DNA of 27,544 bases, taken from positions 1 to 27,544 of IMG/VR virus record IMGVR_UViG_3300041405_000081. The stretch is one strand, 5' to 3'. The position numbers and the translations under genes were made by a program. Every line of letters starts with the position of its first letter. The first letter of the stretch is position 1. Origin of the DNA: a virus. A model generated the notes under the pieces. It was not told where the DNA came from. It did no database searches and saw only the letters and a list, made by a program, of their open reading frames with translations. Shown here piece by piece: positions 7,083 through 15,353 of this stretch.

Positions 7083-7514
7083 ATGAAATTTTTCGTAGAT
7101 GCTGAGTTCGACGTACCTACTAAGACTCTTATTAGTCTGGGTATTGTCAGTGAAGATGGAAACCGGGAATTCTACGAGGTACTCGATTATTCTCAAATAC
7201 AAGACGACTGGGTGAAAGCTAACGTTATCCCGATCTTGCAGAAAGAAGCTATCTCGCGTGAAGAGTTCCAAGACCGATTGACTAAGTTTGTCGGACAGTT
7301 TGCTGGTATGCACATCATCGTTAACCACCCTAACGATGTGATCTATTTTAGCGAAGCGCTATTGGGTGAGCGTGGTAAGTGGATTATGATCCAACCGCTT
7401 ACGTTTGAGGTTGATGATAACCTCAGTGGGAAAGGATCGAAACTACTACATAATGCTCTATTCGATGCGCGTGCCACTCGTGAAGATTGGATACGTCAGA
7501 ATGGATTTGGATAA
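7083..7514 (+). CDS. Small DEDDh 3'-5' exonuclease or exoribonuclease
   Basis: Predicted metal-dependent exonuclease of the DnaQ/RNase H-like fold. Visible catalytic residues: D6 and E8 in FVDAEFD, D85 in HPNDVIYF, and H123 with D128 in HNALFDA, giving the DEDDh arrangement. At 143 aa it is a bare nuclease domain, similar in size to the small bacterial and phage 3'-5' exoribonucleases of the Rv2179c-like group, with no polymerase attached. The ATG at 7083 has GGAG 11-14 nt upstream. The gene heads a two-gene unit after the terminator at 7021. RNA or single-stranded DNA could be the substrate; the sequence does not decide. Confidence 0.85.
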   Translation: MKFFVDAEFDVPTKTLISLGIVSEDGNREFYEVLDYSQIQDDWVKANVIPILQKEAISREEFQDRLTKFVGQFAGMHIIVNHPNDVIYFSEALLGERGKWIMIQPLTFEVDDNLSGKGSKLLHNALFDARATREDWIRQNGFG

Positions 7515-7528
7515 ATGAGGTGACCTGT

Positions 7529-8200
7529 ATGACCGTATATGAACAAATGACTGACCACAATAATCGCCGTTGCCGTCCTGAGACACTACTCCGATTGTTG
7601 ATGTCTACCAGCTACCCGCAATCTACGCTCAGTGACTTGACCTTAGCGTTTGCCGTGCAGGGTGGACAAACCGATCCTGATGAACTGGAACAAGATGCTC
7701 TAGGAATGCGTGAGGTAGAGAAGTCTTACACGCTCTTTGACTTCGTACGTTGCATTGAGATCAAACGGAGCGGTGGTACACTACAAGTCATCGCCAAATG
7801 TCTTGATGTCGATCCTACTATGCGCGCTGTTAATGATTGTGCCGAGACACATGTGCAAATGGCGGCAAGTACAATCAACCTGATTAATGGTGAATCTCCT
7901 CTAGTTGATCCTGATGCTTTAGCTGTGCAGCTCTTAGAGTTGTTTTATCGCTCTCAGATCAAGTCTAAGCGTCATAGCGATACATTAGATAAAACTATGT
8001 GGCGTTACCGCACTAAGGTACAAGACCGCTCTAAACCGCATAACAAGCGTGAGAACGTTGACACCGATGTGTGTGCTTCTCAAGCTATCCAAAAGCTGGC
8101 TAGTTCCCTGAGGAAGAAATTCTTCCATGTTGTACTTACCCAGAACACCATTCTACTGCTTGACCAGAAAGCTCGGCTTTACGGGGTTAGCATTAAATGA
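7529..8200 (+). CDS. Hypothetical protein, 223 aa
   Basis: Not recognised. ATG 7529 has GAGGTGAC upstream; the frame from 7487 lies in the exonuclease gene. The protein is mostly helical: an N-terminal section (RPETLLRLLMSTSYPQSTLSDL), an acidic middle, and a basic section around KSKRHSDTLDKTMWRYRTKVQDRSK (residues about 150-175). It ends in strand-like FFHVVLTQNTILLLDQKARLYG. It lies 14 nt after the exonuclease and closes the rightward operon at the bidirectional terminator. Confidence 0.78.
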   Translation: MTVYEQMTDHNNRRCRPETLLRLLMSTSYPQSTLSDLTLAFAVQGGQTDPDELEQDALGMREVEKSYTLFDFVRCIEIKRSGGTLQVIAKCLDVDPTMRAVNDCAETHVQMAASTINLINGESPLVDPDALAVQLLELFYRSQIKSKRHSDTLDKTMWRYRTKVQDRSKPHNKRENVDTDVCASQAIQKLASSLRKKFFHVVLTQNTILLLDQKARLYGVSIK

Positions 8201-8205
8201 CATAA

Positions 8206-8230
8206 AGCCCCTACCGATTGGTAGGGGTCT
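8206..8230. terminator. Bidirectional terminator between convergent operons
   Basis: CCCCTACC (8208-8215) and GGTAGGGG (8220-8227) form a perfect 8-bp stem with loop GATT. The rightward side is followed by TCTTATG and the leftward side reads into CTTTATG. It lies between the + strand stop at 8200 and the - strand stop at 8240, so it can serve both. Confidence 0.85.
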
Positions 8231-8239
8231 TATGACGTC

Positions 8240-8671
8240 TCAACCAATTACGGTTAAGGTAGTGGTCTTCAATCGCTTTAGTTCACCGTATGACGTAGAA
8301 TACCAAACTGTACGATTCCAAGGACTATAGACGTATCGCCCAGGTAGAACCCATGCGTCGTAACCTAATGCTACTTGATCCCATACTTGGGTAGTTTGGT
8401 TATAAGTGTCAATGGTTTTGTTGTATTGGTTAACGTAGTTGTAACCGATTGGCGATACCTGATCTAAGATGGCTTGTCTAACCGCGGTAATTCCATCGGC
8501 AGTGGTGACGATGTTATTAACCACTACGGCATAACCGTTCTTAAAGGCAAACCTACCTGTTGGGTTATCTACGTAAAGGACCATATCGGTATTACCGGCG
8601 GTACCTTTAAACAACTGATTGAGTTTAGTTAACCAGCGGGTCATTTGAGTAGTGAAATAGGTTTTATACAT
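8240..8671 (-). CDS. Predicted tail or virion protein, 143 aa
   Basis: Last gene of the leftward virion operon; its ATG overlaps the upstream stop (TAATG). The product begins MYKTYFTTQMTRWLTKLNQLF, then has beta-rich sequence typical of fibre-tip or tail proteins (GRFAFKNGYAVVVNNIVTTADG). Its C-terminal part, DTYNQTTQVWDQV followed by aromatic strands and WYSTSYGELKRL, resembles the ends of the two genes transcribed before it. The structural role is inferred from context and composition; no enzyme motif is present. Confidence 0.72.
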   Translation of the reverse strand: MYKTYFTTQMTRWLTKLNQLFKGTAGNTDMVLYVDNPTGRFAFKNGYAVVVNNIVTTADGITAVRQAILDQVSPIGYNYVNQYNKTIDTYNQTTQVWDQVALGYDAWVLPGRYVYSPWNRTVWYSTSYGELKRLKTTTLTVIG

Positions 8672-9066
8672 TACACGGTCTCACTAGTCGAGTCGATCGG
8701 GTAGAACACATGGTCGTTACCGTACAGATATAACTCCCCCGTGTTCTTAGCTAACAACAATGTGCACTGACGGACTACAGTCGACTGACCACTGAATACA
8801 GTCGCTACCCATGCACCACTAGTCTTTGACCAACGTGTATAAGTTGTCACGTTAATGAAGTCCTCTGTACCAGTTTTCAATGTAGTCTCTTCACCAGCTG
8901 TAGTAGCTACTGGATAGAAGTACATAGGTGCCCCAGGGGAGAACTTAAATCCTTTAACGTTGTCTTCCGATATGAATATAGCCGTTCCTTCTGGAGGACT
9001 ATTAATCAAGGTTACTACTTTGGTTAGGTAGGCTCTAACTAAAGCCATGCATTCAGCACTAGTCAT
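8671..9066 (-). CDS. Predicted tail or virion protein, 131 aa
   Basis: Beta-rich protein of the leftward virion operon. I choose ATG at 9066 with GGA 8 nt upstream; GTG at 9072, which overlaps the upstream stop as GTGA and adds two residues, is almost equally likely. An N-terminal helix (ECMALVRAYLTKVVTLI) is followed by strands and the module TTYTRWSKTSGAWVA...TGELYLYG. That module matches TWTKYTKSDAVWTPM in the gene upstream and TYNQTTQVWDQV in the gene downstream. Likely a small fibre or fibre-tip component. Confidence 0.72.
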   Translation of the reverse strand: MTSAECMALVRAYLTKVVTLINSPPEGTAIFISEDNVKGFKFSPGAPMYFYPVATTAGEETTLKTGTEDFINVTTYTRWSKTSGAWVATVFSGQSTVVRQCTLLLAKNTGELYLYGNDHVFYPIDSTSETV

Positions 9067-9068
9067 AA

Positions 9069-10145
9069 TCACATCCGATATAAGTTAGACTGCTTATCCA
9101 TGAAATAGAACTTCCCTAGCGTCTCGTTGGTATAAGACCAGCCTGGACTGAAAGTACCGTCTGCGATCAATGCAGCTTTAGAGGTTTGCATGGGTGTCCA
9201 TACGGCGTCAGATTTAGTGTACTTAGTCCAGGTACGTACATCAATGATCGGCAAGCTAACACTTGGACGTGAAGTAACCGCCCATGTAGCATTAGCTTGC
9301 GACTGTGCCATGTAACCAAAGGACTGTGGTCCACGGAAGATCGCTAACTGAGGGTCTGTCGCCAGATTAAATGTCGTGGTCGCTGGGTCATAGATAACAT
9401 TACTGTTAGGTTGACTGGTTTCAACCGTAATTATATCACCTCTACGAGTAACCCTTAATCGCGTACCGATACCAGTCGCTGACCAGCCGCCATTAGCCCC
9501 ATTCACACCCGCTGCGGTAGCCACCACACCATTAGCCCACGTCAAGCCATTGAATACGCTTGCAATCCGATAAACTGAAGTGCCGTAACCGTTATAGTCT
9601 TTATCAATAGTCAAAGGTGCTGGACCATTCATACCCCGCATTGCTGTGAGAGTATGTGTCTTTCCATCAGCCGGATCTACTGCATACGCGATACATAGAC
9701 CAATGAAATCATCATCGCCATTGACGGACGACAATTGGGCATCGAATATAAAGTCATCAAACTTATCAGGTGACATGAAACCAATTACAGTTCCAGAGTT
9801 GATAGTGCTCATTAGCTTATCGGTCGGGGAGTCGTAACTCCAGCCCTCAAGTTCAGCCACATTACTCACGTCACTGAAGTCGACTCCGAGTCGACTGACA
9901 CGTTTCCAATATTTAAAGATATTACCAAAGTTCTCGGTCGCTCCGCGCATGGCATTAAGTTCTGCATCAGTCTCAACAATCGATCTACGACTACAGACTT
10001 GCCGGGTAATGAACTTACCTGCTTCATCTGTACACAGTAACTCATCCATGGTATTGTTAGGTAGACGTAATCGCACATTTACTAGGTCATTGAATCTTTT
10101 AATACTCGATGTCATATATTCCAGCGAGTTGTTTGGTGTAGGCAT
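9069..10145 (-). CDS. Predicted tail-fibre or virion protein, 358 aa
   Basis: Structural protein by context and composition. The start has GGAGG 5-9 nt upstream. The N-terminal 90 residues look helical and may be an attachment segment. The middle (about residues 100-260) is a run of strands (GTVIGFMSPDKFDDFIFDAQL, GTSVYRIASVFNGLTW, TRLRVTRRGDIITVETSQ) that resembles a concanavalin/LamG-like jelly roll, which could bind surface glycan. The C-terminus has RTWTKYTKSDAVWTPMQ and ends KFYFMDKQSNLYRM, a module shared with the two following genes. The lectin-like reading is inference. Confidence 0.76.
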   Translation of the reverse strand: MPTPNNSLEYMTSSIKRFNDLVNVRLRLPNNTMDELLCTDEAGKFITRQVCSRRSIVETDAELNAMRGATENFGNIFKYWKRVSRLGVDFSDVSNVAELEGWSYDSPTDKLMSTINSGTVIGFMSPDKFDDFIFDAQLSSVNGDDDFIGLCIAYAVDPADGKTHTLTAMRGMNGPAPLTIDKDYNGYGTSVYRIASVFNGLTWANGVVATAAGVNGANGGWSATGIGTRLRVTRRGDIITVETSQPNSNVIYDPATTTFNLATDPQLAIFRGPQSFGYMAQSQANATWAVTSRPSVSLPIIDVRTWTKYTKSDAVWTPMQTSKAALIADGTFSPGWSYTNETLGKFYFMDKQSNLYRM

Positions 10146-10157
10146 TTAAACCTCCAT

Positions 10158-12104
10158 TTAGGTTATCTTAGTGGTTGAGCTGGCTCCAATAACCCAATTG
10201 GTCGCATCCAGCGTATTAACTACTTTACGATTCAGCGTGAACACCACCTGTGCTTTCTGAGCATGCTTAGTCCAAACAATCGGGAGGTCATCCCAATAGT
10301 AGACATCGTTGTTATCGGCAATGATTACAGCGTTGCCCACAACCCCTACAGCCGGTTTGTTAGCGTTCCAGTTAGCGGTAGTAGGATAGACACGAACTTT
10401 AGCTGGATCGATCTCTACGGCGTTACTGAAGGGTAACCGAGCCTTACCAATCGTCTTCCACCATTGACCATTAGTGTGCGGTCCAAGAGCCTTAGCCTCT
10501 GGATAATACTTATCGGTGAAACCGGTAAGATCAGTCATGATCACATCGTCAGTTTTACCAGTGTAGTATGGATGAGTACGAAGCTTTCCAATGAAATTCG
10601 CCACCCCACCAGATTCAACATAATAAGGCGTCGGATCAGGAACCTGAATAGTAGTTACTACAGTGTACTCAAATGGATCAGTGATTTTAAACTTCAGTAC
10701 CTGCCCGGTTGTGGATGGCATTGGAGCGCCAGGACCTGCCAGTGGCATATATGCCGTATTCCAAATACCGCCGACTTTAGTTGCGGTGAAATACCCAACG
10801 AGAGCATTCTCTACTAAAATCTGTCCATTTAGGGTATTTGTTTGTGCACCTGCATCGATCGTGTAGTCAACCAACCGTTTATAAGTAATCATCGTACCTG
10901 AGGAATCTCCTCGGTTAAATGAATCCTTGAGATTGATATCACTTGGATTGATAATGGTGAACCGCATTGGTTTGGTTACGATCGAACCATCATCGAGTTG
11001 GACTAGTACGTTTACGCGATAAGTTCCAGCCGTACTGAACGTAATCGACCATGGTTGGGTTTCGTCTACAACGTCCGAAGTAAACAACTCTGGAATGATG
11101 ATAGATTCAGAGCCACCCGCAAAGATGAATTCCGAGTCACTCATACCTGCCAATAAGGGGTGATCTTCAGGCGCCCCCGGTAACCCAATTTGTCTACGGA
11201 TCTCACTAACTTGAACTGGACTACGGTCTACGTTACCAGAGAAGTAAGCGCCGAAGTGCTGTGATACTTTTGTAGCATCCCCGCCAAACACAGAACCGTT
11301 CGCCACAGCATCTGCAACACTTGTGTAGTTTGCACCGCAGTGATCTGTGATAATAGCAACCCCATTACCAGCTGCCCGGAACTGAGCGATGTTTTGTGTG
11401 CACGCCGGGGTTATATACGATTGACCTACTGTGTTCTCGCCACGACTGGCTAAGAAAACGATCGCACAATACTGATCCATTGTGGCCAAAGACACATCAA
11501 TAGGTGTACCGCCTTGCGAAGTAACATCGAAGTAAGTTGGAACCCACCCACCGATTGCACATACGGCATCGAATGTATCTCGAAAGCCCTCGCTACCCTC
11601 GGTGTTTTGTTGTGGATCTGGGTTGTAGTGCGATTTTAGGATGTTATACTGACCAGACCGTACAGTGTTATTAAGGAACAATATTTTCCTATTACCCAAA
11701 GCTGTTTTTCTAGGGTTGGCAATGAACGTTAGCGCGTTCAGCAAATACTTACACGCTGGTGCAAGACCAGCTAGTGTGGTGGGTAAAGTAGCTGGATATG
11801 TGCCGCCATTAGCGTTCTGGATATGGACGTTGTAAAACTTAGGGAACCCGCCGTCATAAACAACGTTACCACGTCCGTCCTGCGTCACTGCCATGAATGG
11901 TCGTTCGACCTGTGGACCACTTGGGTCAGCAGCACCGTTAGTGATCGTAGTGGAACCAATATCGTACGCTAGGATCTCAGTAAGTACCGGAGAACGATCA
12001 TCACGAGTAATAATAGCCTTACGTGTACCCGGTGGAAAAGTTACGGTTAGTGCCTGGGACGTATAATACTGACCCGGTTCTAAGGAGGAGACGATCTCAG
12101 CCAT
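10158..12104 (-). CDS. Large virion or tail-fibre protein with ThuA/GATase-like domain, 648 aa
   Basis: Structural protein, start preceded by an exceptionally good GAGGTGAT site. Domains in order: residues about 9-40 (EPGQYYTSQALTVTFPPGTRKAIITR) match the pattern of chitobiase/hexosaminidase C-terminal FN3-like repeats. Residues about 138-330 have the strand-helix order of a class I glutamine-amidotransferase or ThuA-like Rossmann fold (KILFLNNTVRSGQYNIL, CAIVFLASRGENTVG, FRAAGNGVAIITDHCG), but without a G-x-C-x-G nucleophile elbow, so it probably binds rather than catalyses. A PKD/Ig-like strand set (GTYRVNVLVQLDDGSI) follows at about 360-385, then beta-rich C-terminal sequence ending in another aromatic module. 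Probably a receptor-facing fibre; enzymatic activity is doubtful. Confidence 0.8.
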   Translation of the reverse strand: MAEIVSSLEPGQYYTSQALTVTFPPGTRKAIITRDDRSPVLTEILAYDIGSTTITNGAADPSGPQVERPFMAVTQDGRGNVVYDGGFPKFYNVHIQNANGGTYPATLPTTLAGLAPACKYLLNALTFIANPRKTALGNRKILFLNNTVRSGQYNILKSHYNPDPQQNTEGSEGFRDTFDAVCAIGGWVPTYFDVTSQGGTPIDVSLATMDQYCAIVFLASRGENTVGQSYITPACTQNIAQFRAAGNGVAIITDHCGANYTSVADAVANGSVFGGDATKVSQHFGAYFSGNVDRSPVQVSEIRRQIGLPGAPEDHPLLAGMSDSEFIFAGGSESIIIPELFTSDVVDETQPWSITFSTAGTYRVNVLVQLDDGSIVTKPMRFTIINPSDINLKDSFNRGDSSGTMITYKRLVDYTIDAGAQTNTLNGQILVENALVGYFTATKVGGIWNTAYMPLAGPGAPMPSTTGQVLKFKITDPFEYTVVTTIQVPDPTPYYVESGGVANFIGKLRTHPYYTGKTDDVIMTDLTGFTDKYYPEAKALGPHTNGQWWKTIGKARLPFSNAVEIDPAKVRVYPTTANWNANKPAVGVVGNAVIIADNNDVYYWDDLPIVWTKHAQKAQVVFTLNRKVVNTLDATNWVIGASSTTKIT

Positions 12105-12112
12105 GTATCACC

Positions 12113-12481
12113 TCAAGGTTTCTTAACCGGCATAGTAATGCGTGCGTGATAAGTGACTACGCCGCTGTAGTTATTGCGGATGGTGATCTTACCATCAGCT
12201 GCAATTTCCCAACGTAGTACTGTTTCAGCATCAACCACAGGTGGGTTAGATCCAACCAGCGGATCAACCATTGCCAGTTGAACACCGATAGAATAGACGT
12301 TATGTGTAGCAGCGGTGAAGCCAAGATCGGTCGGTGCATCAAATACAACCGATCCATTTGCCGGTACCGTACCCGTCTTATAACGAAAGCTTGCGCCGCC
12401 GCCGGTCGTAATAGCCGCCTTTACCTTGGCAAAATATCCTTGCATCGCAGTGACCATATACTGCTTAGAAGTGTCACTCAT
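12113..12481 (-). CDS. Small virion-associated protein, 122 aa
   Basis: Not assigned to a family. First of the virion genes after the helicase; start preceded by AAAGGTAATCGAA. An N-terminal helix (SKQYMVTAMQGYFAKVKAAI) is followed by an all-beta section (GSVVFDAPTDLGF, VYSIGVQLAM, GKITIRNNYSGVVTYHARITM). That architecture, helix then beta sandwich, is usual for small phage tail or decoration proteins. The stop lies 8 nt before the 648-aa gene, so the two are co-translated or tightly co-transcribed. Confidence 0.72.
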   Translation of the reverse strand: MSDTSKQYMVTAMQGYFAKVKAAITTGGGASFRYKTGTVPANGSVVFDAPTDLGFTAATHNVYSIGVQLAMVDPLVGSNPPVVDAETVLRWEIAADGKITIRNNYSGVVTYHARITMPVKKP

Positions 12482-12499
12482 TTCGATTACCTTTGTTGT

Positions 12500-12515
12500 G
12501 GGGACCGAAGTCCCC
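12500..12515 (-). terminator. TTCG hairpin between helicase and virion genes
   Basis: Read on the minus strand, GGGGAC-TTCG-GTCCCC forms a perfect 6-bp stem with a stable tetraloop, 8 nt after the helicase stop and before the next ribosome-binding site. No T-tract follows, so it may attenuate transcription, protect the downstream mRNA end or mark processing rather than terminate fully. Confidence 0.6.
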
Positions 12516-12522
12516 CGTTATG

Positions 12523-14652
12523 TTAACGCATCCAAGCCGGAACCATTGGCTTCACAGGTTCTTGGAAAACGAAGTTCTTCTTGTCGATTTCGATGTCGTA
12601 TTGTTCAAACGCTTTGCTCAAGGCTTTATGCAGAATGACGAGATCATCGAATTCACCAGCATCCGCACACTCCATGGCAACCGTTTCATACTCAGTACCT
12701 TCAACCATCGGAGACTTGATACCCATAATTTCCTCAACTTGAGACTGAGACCACGCTAAGATATCAGCGCTACGGGTTGAGATGTTAGGGATTTCACCAG
12801 TATCCAGCACGCATTGATAAACGTAAGTCTGTGAGTCTTGACCCAGTCGATAGATACGTGAGATCGCTTGTTCCAGAATGTAAGCACGGAATGGTGAGTT
12901 CAACAGAATCATTGTGTCAGCCATCGTCAGACGTACACCCGTGGACAACGAGGCATAAGTAGCAATCAATGGGTTCAGTAACTGGTCGTCATCAAAACGC
13001 TTAACGGTGTTTGCAAGGTCGTGTGAGGTCTTTCCGTAAACAACCACGGGCTTCATACCTAGGTTGATCGTGTGTGCCTCAGCGGCGTCTACAGCCTCTA
13101 CAAAGCTGGTAAACATGATGGTCTTCTTCTGGGTAGACTCAACAATCCCTACCCAGTCAATATGAGGTACCATAGCTACGTTAGCTTCAATACGCATGCC
13201 ACCCACAACACGTCCCAATACTTCACCTTGGATCTTGAGGTTAACGTATTTGACGACAGACTTAACATCACGGAACCGATGCATGTATTCTTTTGGCAAC
13301 AGTTTCTCGAAGACGTTCTTCTCAAAAGCGTTAGCTCGTTTCATCTCATCACCCAAGAACCTAGGGTCAGGTGTCTTAGAGATCAAATGCACCAGATAAA
13401 GGTATTCGTCGAACTCGATCATCTTCTGACGATCTTTAATACCTGACCGTGCGATCTTAACGCAGTTGTCCCAGAACTTTAGGTCTTCCGGTCTACGGGC
13501 CTTATAGTAGTCAGCTCGTTCACGGATGAATTTCTCCATCGTAATTCGAATCGCCGGTAACGTAAAGCGTTCACCACCAGGTACCTTGATTGGATAAGGT
13601 CTCATGATTGGAGGTAATAGTTCAGCAGAAGCTTCACCTTTCTCAACCTTGTAAGACACTACACCTAATCGGTGACGGATAATATCCAGACCCTTAGAGG
13701 CTTCTTTGCCGTACATCTTGCGGAAGATAGCTTCTACCTGTGGAGTGAACATTGGGTCTACTACGCGGAGCAGCGTAATGATCTCAGCACCCAGTGCTTT
13801 AACTGGAGTGCCCGAACCCTGAAGGTTATCTTGAGAACCTAGCAACTTCACCAATGCCTGATACTGCATACTGCGTGCAGAGTTTGGGTCATTCATGTTG
13901 TGTGATTCATCAAGGATGGTCACCACGCGTTTGTTGCGATATACATTCGGATTCTGAAAGATCTCCATCAACTTAGGCATTGCATCATAATGACAGATGA
14001 TCCAACGTTGACCTTTATATTCCATCGGCTTGCCTGAGTGCCAGATCGTTTGCGGAGCTTTAAACATCTCCATGATCGATTCCACCCAAACCGATTCCAG
14101 TACGACCTTAGGACAGAACACCACTACGAGTTCTGCATCGAGCATTTCAGCGATAGCCGAAGTGATATAGGTCTTACCCGTACCAGCAGCTGCCGCAATC
14201 AAGTCCCCTTGTAAACCATACTGATCCAGACGGTACGAGTAGTTCTCGAAGTATTCCATCTGGTAAGGCTTAGCTGTAAAGGTGAGGTTACTCAACTTAC
14301 GGAAATCTAGTCGACCTTTAACCGTAGTGCGATCGATCGGCTTAGTGTTCTGTAGCCATGTGTTTTCCATCATGGCTTCGATGATGCTATTAATAGCCTT
14401 AACGCTAGTCCAACGATTGCGATACAGTTTAATGTTCTCGAGGATGTACATTATCTCAGGAGCAAAGAATTTATAGAAACTAAATGAACCACCACTGATG
14501 GTGTTGAAGATGTTCTGAGAGATACGAGTCGTCTTCCAATGCTTATCCATATCACGGATAATATCTTTGGCTCTGATGCCAGATACGACGATCTCAGTAT
14601 TAGTCTCTTTAACGGTAACATTACCGAATAGAGACCTGAATGAGTCAATCAT
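12523..14652 (-). CDS. SNF2/superfamily 2 DNA helicase-translocase, 709 aa
   Basis: ATP-dependent nucleic-acid translocase of SNF2/DEAD-like superfamily 2. Motifs in order: adenine-contact KPYQMEYF at 128-135, Walker A AAAGTGKT at 154-161, DESH at 248-251 (motif II), GSGTPVK at 279-285 (motif III), TIMFTSF-type start of the second RecA domain, then SLSTGVRLTMADTMILL (motif V) and QAISRIYRLGQ at 595-605 (motif VI with arginine finger). Residues 1-125 and the last 100 carry no known motif. Start ATG 14652 has AAGGAC upstream. It is the promoter-proximal gene of an operon that otherwise encodes virion proteins. It probably acts in phage replication, recombination or transcription; the exact role cannot be told. 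Confidence 0.92.
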   Translation of the reverse strand: MIDSFRSLFGNVTVKETNTEIVVSGIRAKDIIRDMDKHWKTTRISQNIFNTISGGSFSFYKFFAPEIMYILENIKLYRNRWTSVKAINSIIEAMMENTWLQNTKPIDRTTVKGRLDFRKLSNLTFTAKPYQMEYFENYSYRLDQYGLQGDLIAAAAGTGKTYITSAIAEMLDAELVVVFCPKVVLESVWVESIMEMFKAPQTIWHSGKPMEYKGQRWIICHYDAMPKLMEIFQNPNVYRNKRVVTILDESHNMNDPNSARSMQYQALVKLLGSQDNLQGSGTPVKALGAEIITLLRVVDPMFTPQVEAIFRKMYGKEASKGLDIIRHRLGVVSYKVEKGEASAELLPPIMRPYPIKVPGGERFTLPAIRITMEKFIRERADYYKARRPEDLKFWDNCVKIARSGIKDRQKMIEFDEYLYLVHLISKTPDPRFLGDEMKRANAFEKNVFEKLLPKEYMHRFRDVKSVVKYVNLKIQGEVLGRVVGGMRIEANVAMVPHIDWVGIVESTQKKTIMFTSFVEAVDAAEAHTINLGMKPVVVYGKTSHDLANTVKRFDDDQLLNPLIATYASLSTGVRLTMADTMILLNSPFRAYILEQAISRIYRLGQDSQTYVYQCVLDTGEIPNISTRSADILAWSQSQVEEIMGIKSPMVEGTEYETVAMECADAGEFDDLVILHKALSKAFEQYDIEIDKKNFVFQEPVKPMVPAWMR

Positions 14653-14822
14653 GGATTTGTCCTTAGTGTAAGGTCTATTTAAATAATCATAAAATTAGCA
14701 GTAAAGTACTTGGTTGTGGTATGTAATGTAAGGGGAGTTCCATAAGGAATTTATTTTAAAGAACTATTAGCGCTTAGCTAATACCCTTATCCCTATCTTC
14801 TATCTGTAACTAAGGCATTTAA
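14653..14822. promoter_or_regulatory. Divergent control region
   Basis: This 170-nt AT-rich gap separates leftward helicase and rightward membrane-protein genes, so promoters for both directions should lie here. I see an inverted repeat ATTAGC-GCTTA-GCTAAT at 14766-14782 (possible operator or hairpin). On the right there is CTATCTTC about 20 nt before the start; TATCTTC is also the 3' part of the repeated promoter-like box at 16370 and 21889. No clear sigma-70 pair of boxes is evident. Confidence 0.5.
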
Positions 14823-15275
14823 ATGATCAAAAGAATTAAAGACTGGATCAACTCGTACTCAGTAATCTTGGTGGTTATCTTCATGAGTGTATGGTCCACG
14901 TACATCTATCATAACAACACCTACATGGAGTACCGTGATGTACCTGTTACCTACATCGATAAACTTGTTACCCAAAGTTGTCATAAAGGAAGCTGTAGTG
15001 ATCGCTTCATCGGTTTGTTTAAAACTGACGTAGGTTATGTCTTCGATCGACCTATCAGTGCTTACATGTATCGTCAGATGCACATAGGGGAAAGGTTTAG
15101 CCTTAACCTGAGACAGTTTGATATTAAGCAGACAGAACGGGATAACATCTACTGGTTCTTTACCCCGATCATCGTTTACATAATCACGTTTTTTTCATGG
15201 TGTGTTTTGCTGGTTGCTTTTGGTGCTAGCCTTATGGAGAAATATAGACCCAGTAAAAAACAGCGGTGCTACTAA
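14823..15275 (+). CDS. Two-helix membrane protein, 150 aa
   Basis: Not assigned to a family. Hydrophobic helices lie at about residues 12-29 (SVILVVIFMSVWSTYIY) and 112-135 (WFFTPIIVYIITFFSWCVLLVAF), separated by about 80 polar residues containing two cysteines close together (QSCHKGSC). The basic N-terminus (MIKRIKDW) and C-terminus (KYRPSKKQRCY) fit both ends in the cytoplasm and the loop in the periplasm, where the two cysteines could pair. Start ATG 14823 has AAGG 8 nt upstream. First gene right of the divergent control region. Confidence 0.8.
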   Translation: MIKRIKDWINSYSVILVVIFMSVWSTYIYHNNTYMEYRDVPVTYIDKLVTQSCHKGSCSDRFIGLFKTDVGYVFDRPISAYMYRQMHIGERFSLNLRQFDIKQTERDNIYWFFTPIIVYIITFFSWCVLLVAFGASLMEKYRPSKKQRCY

Positions 15276-15301
15276 TGAATTATTAGAACCAATTATACCA
15301 C

Positions 15302-15309
15302 TATATTAC
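15302..15309 (+). promoter_or_regulatory. phiKZ-type early promoter-like element
   Basis: A perfect TATATTAC octamer lies in the 78-nt AT-rich gap before the nucleotidyltransferase gene. Established knowledge: this octamer is the core of early promoters in phiKZ-like phages. Whether this phage uses it is inference; I found only this one copy. Confidence 0.45.
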
Positions 15310-15353
15310 AATCTTGATATTCACGAGAATATTAACTATTGGAGTATTGATTA

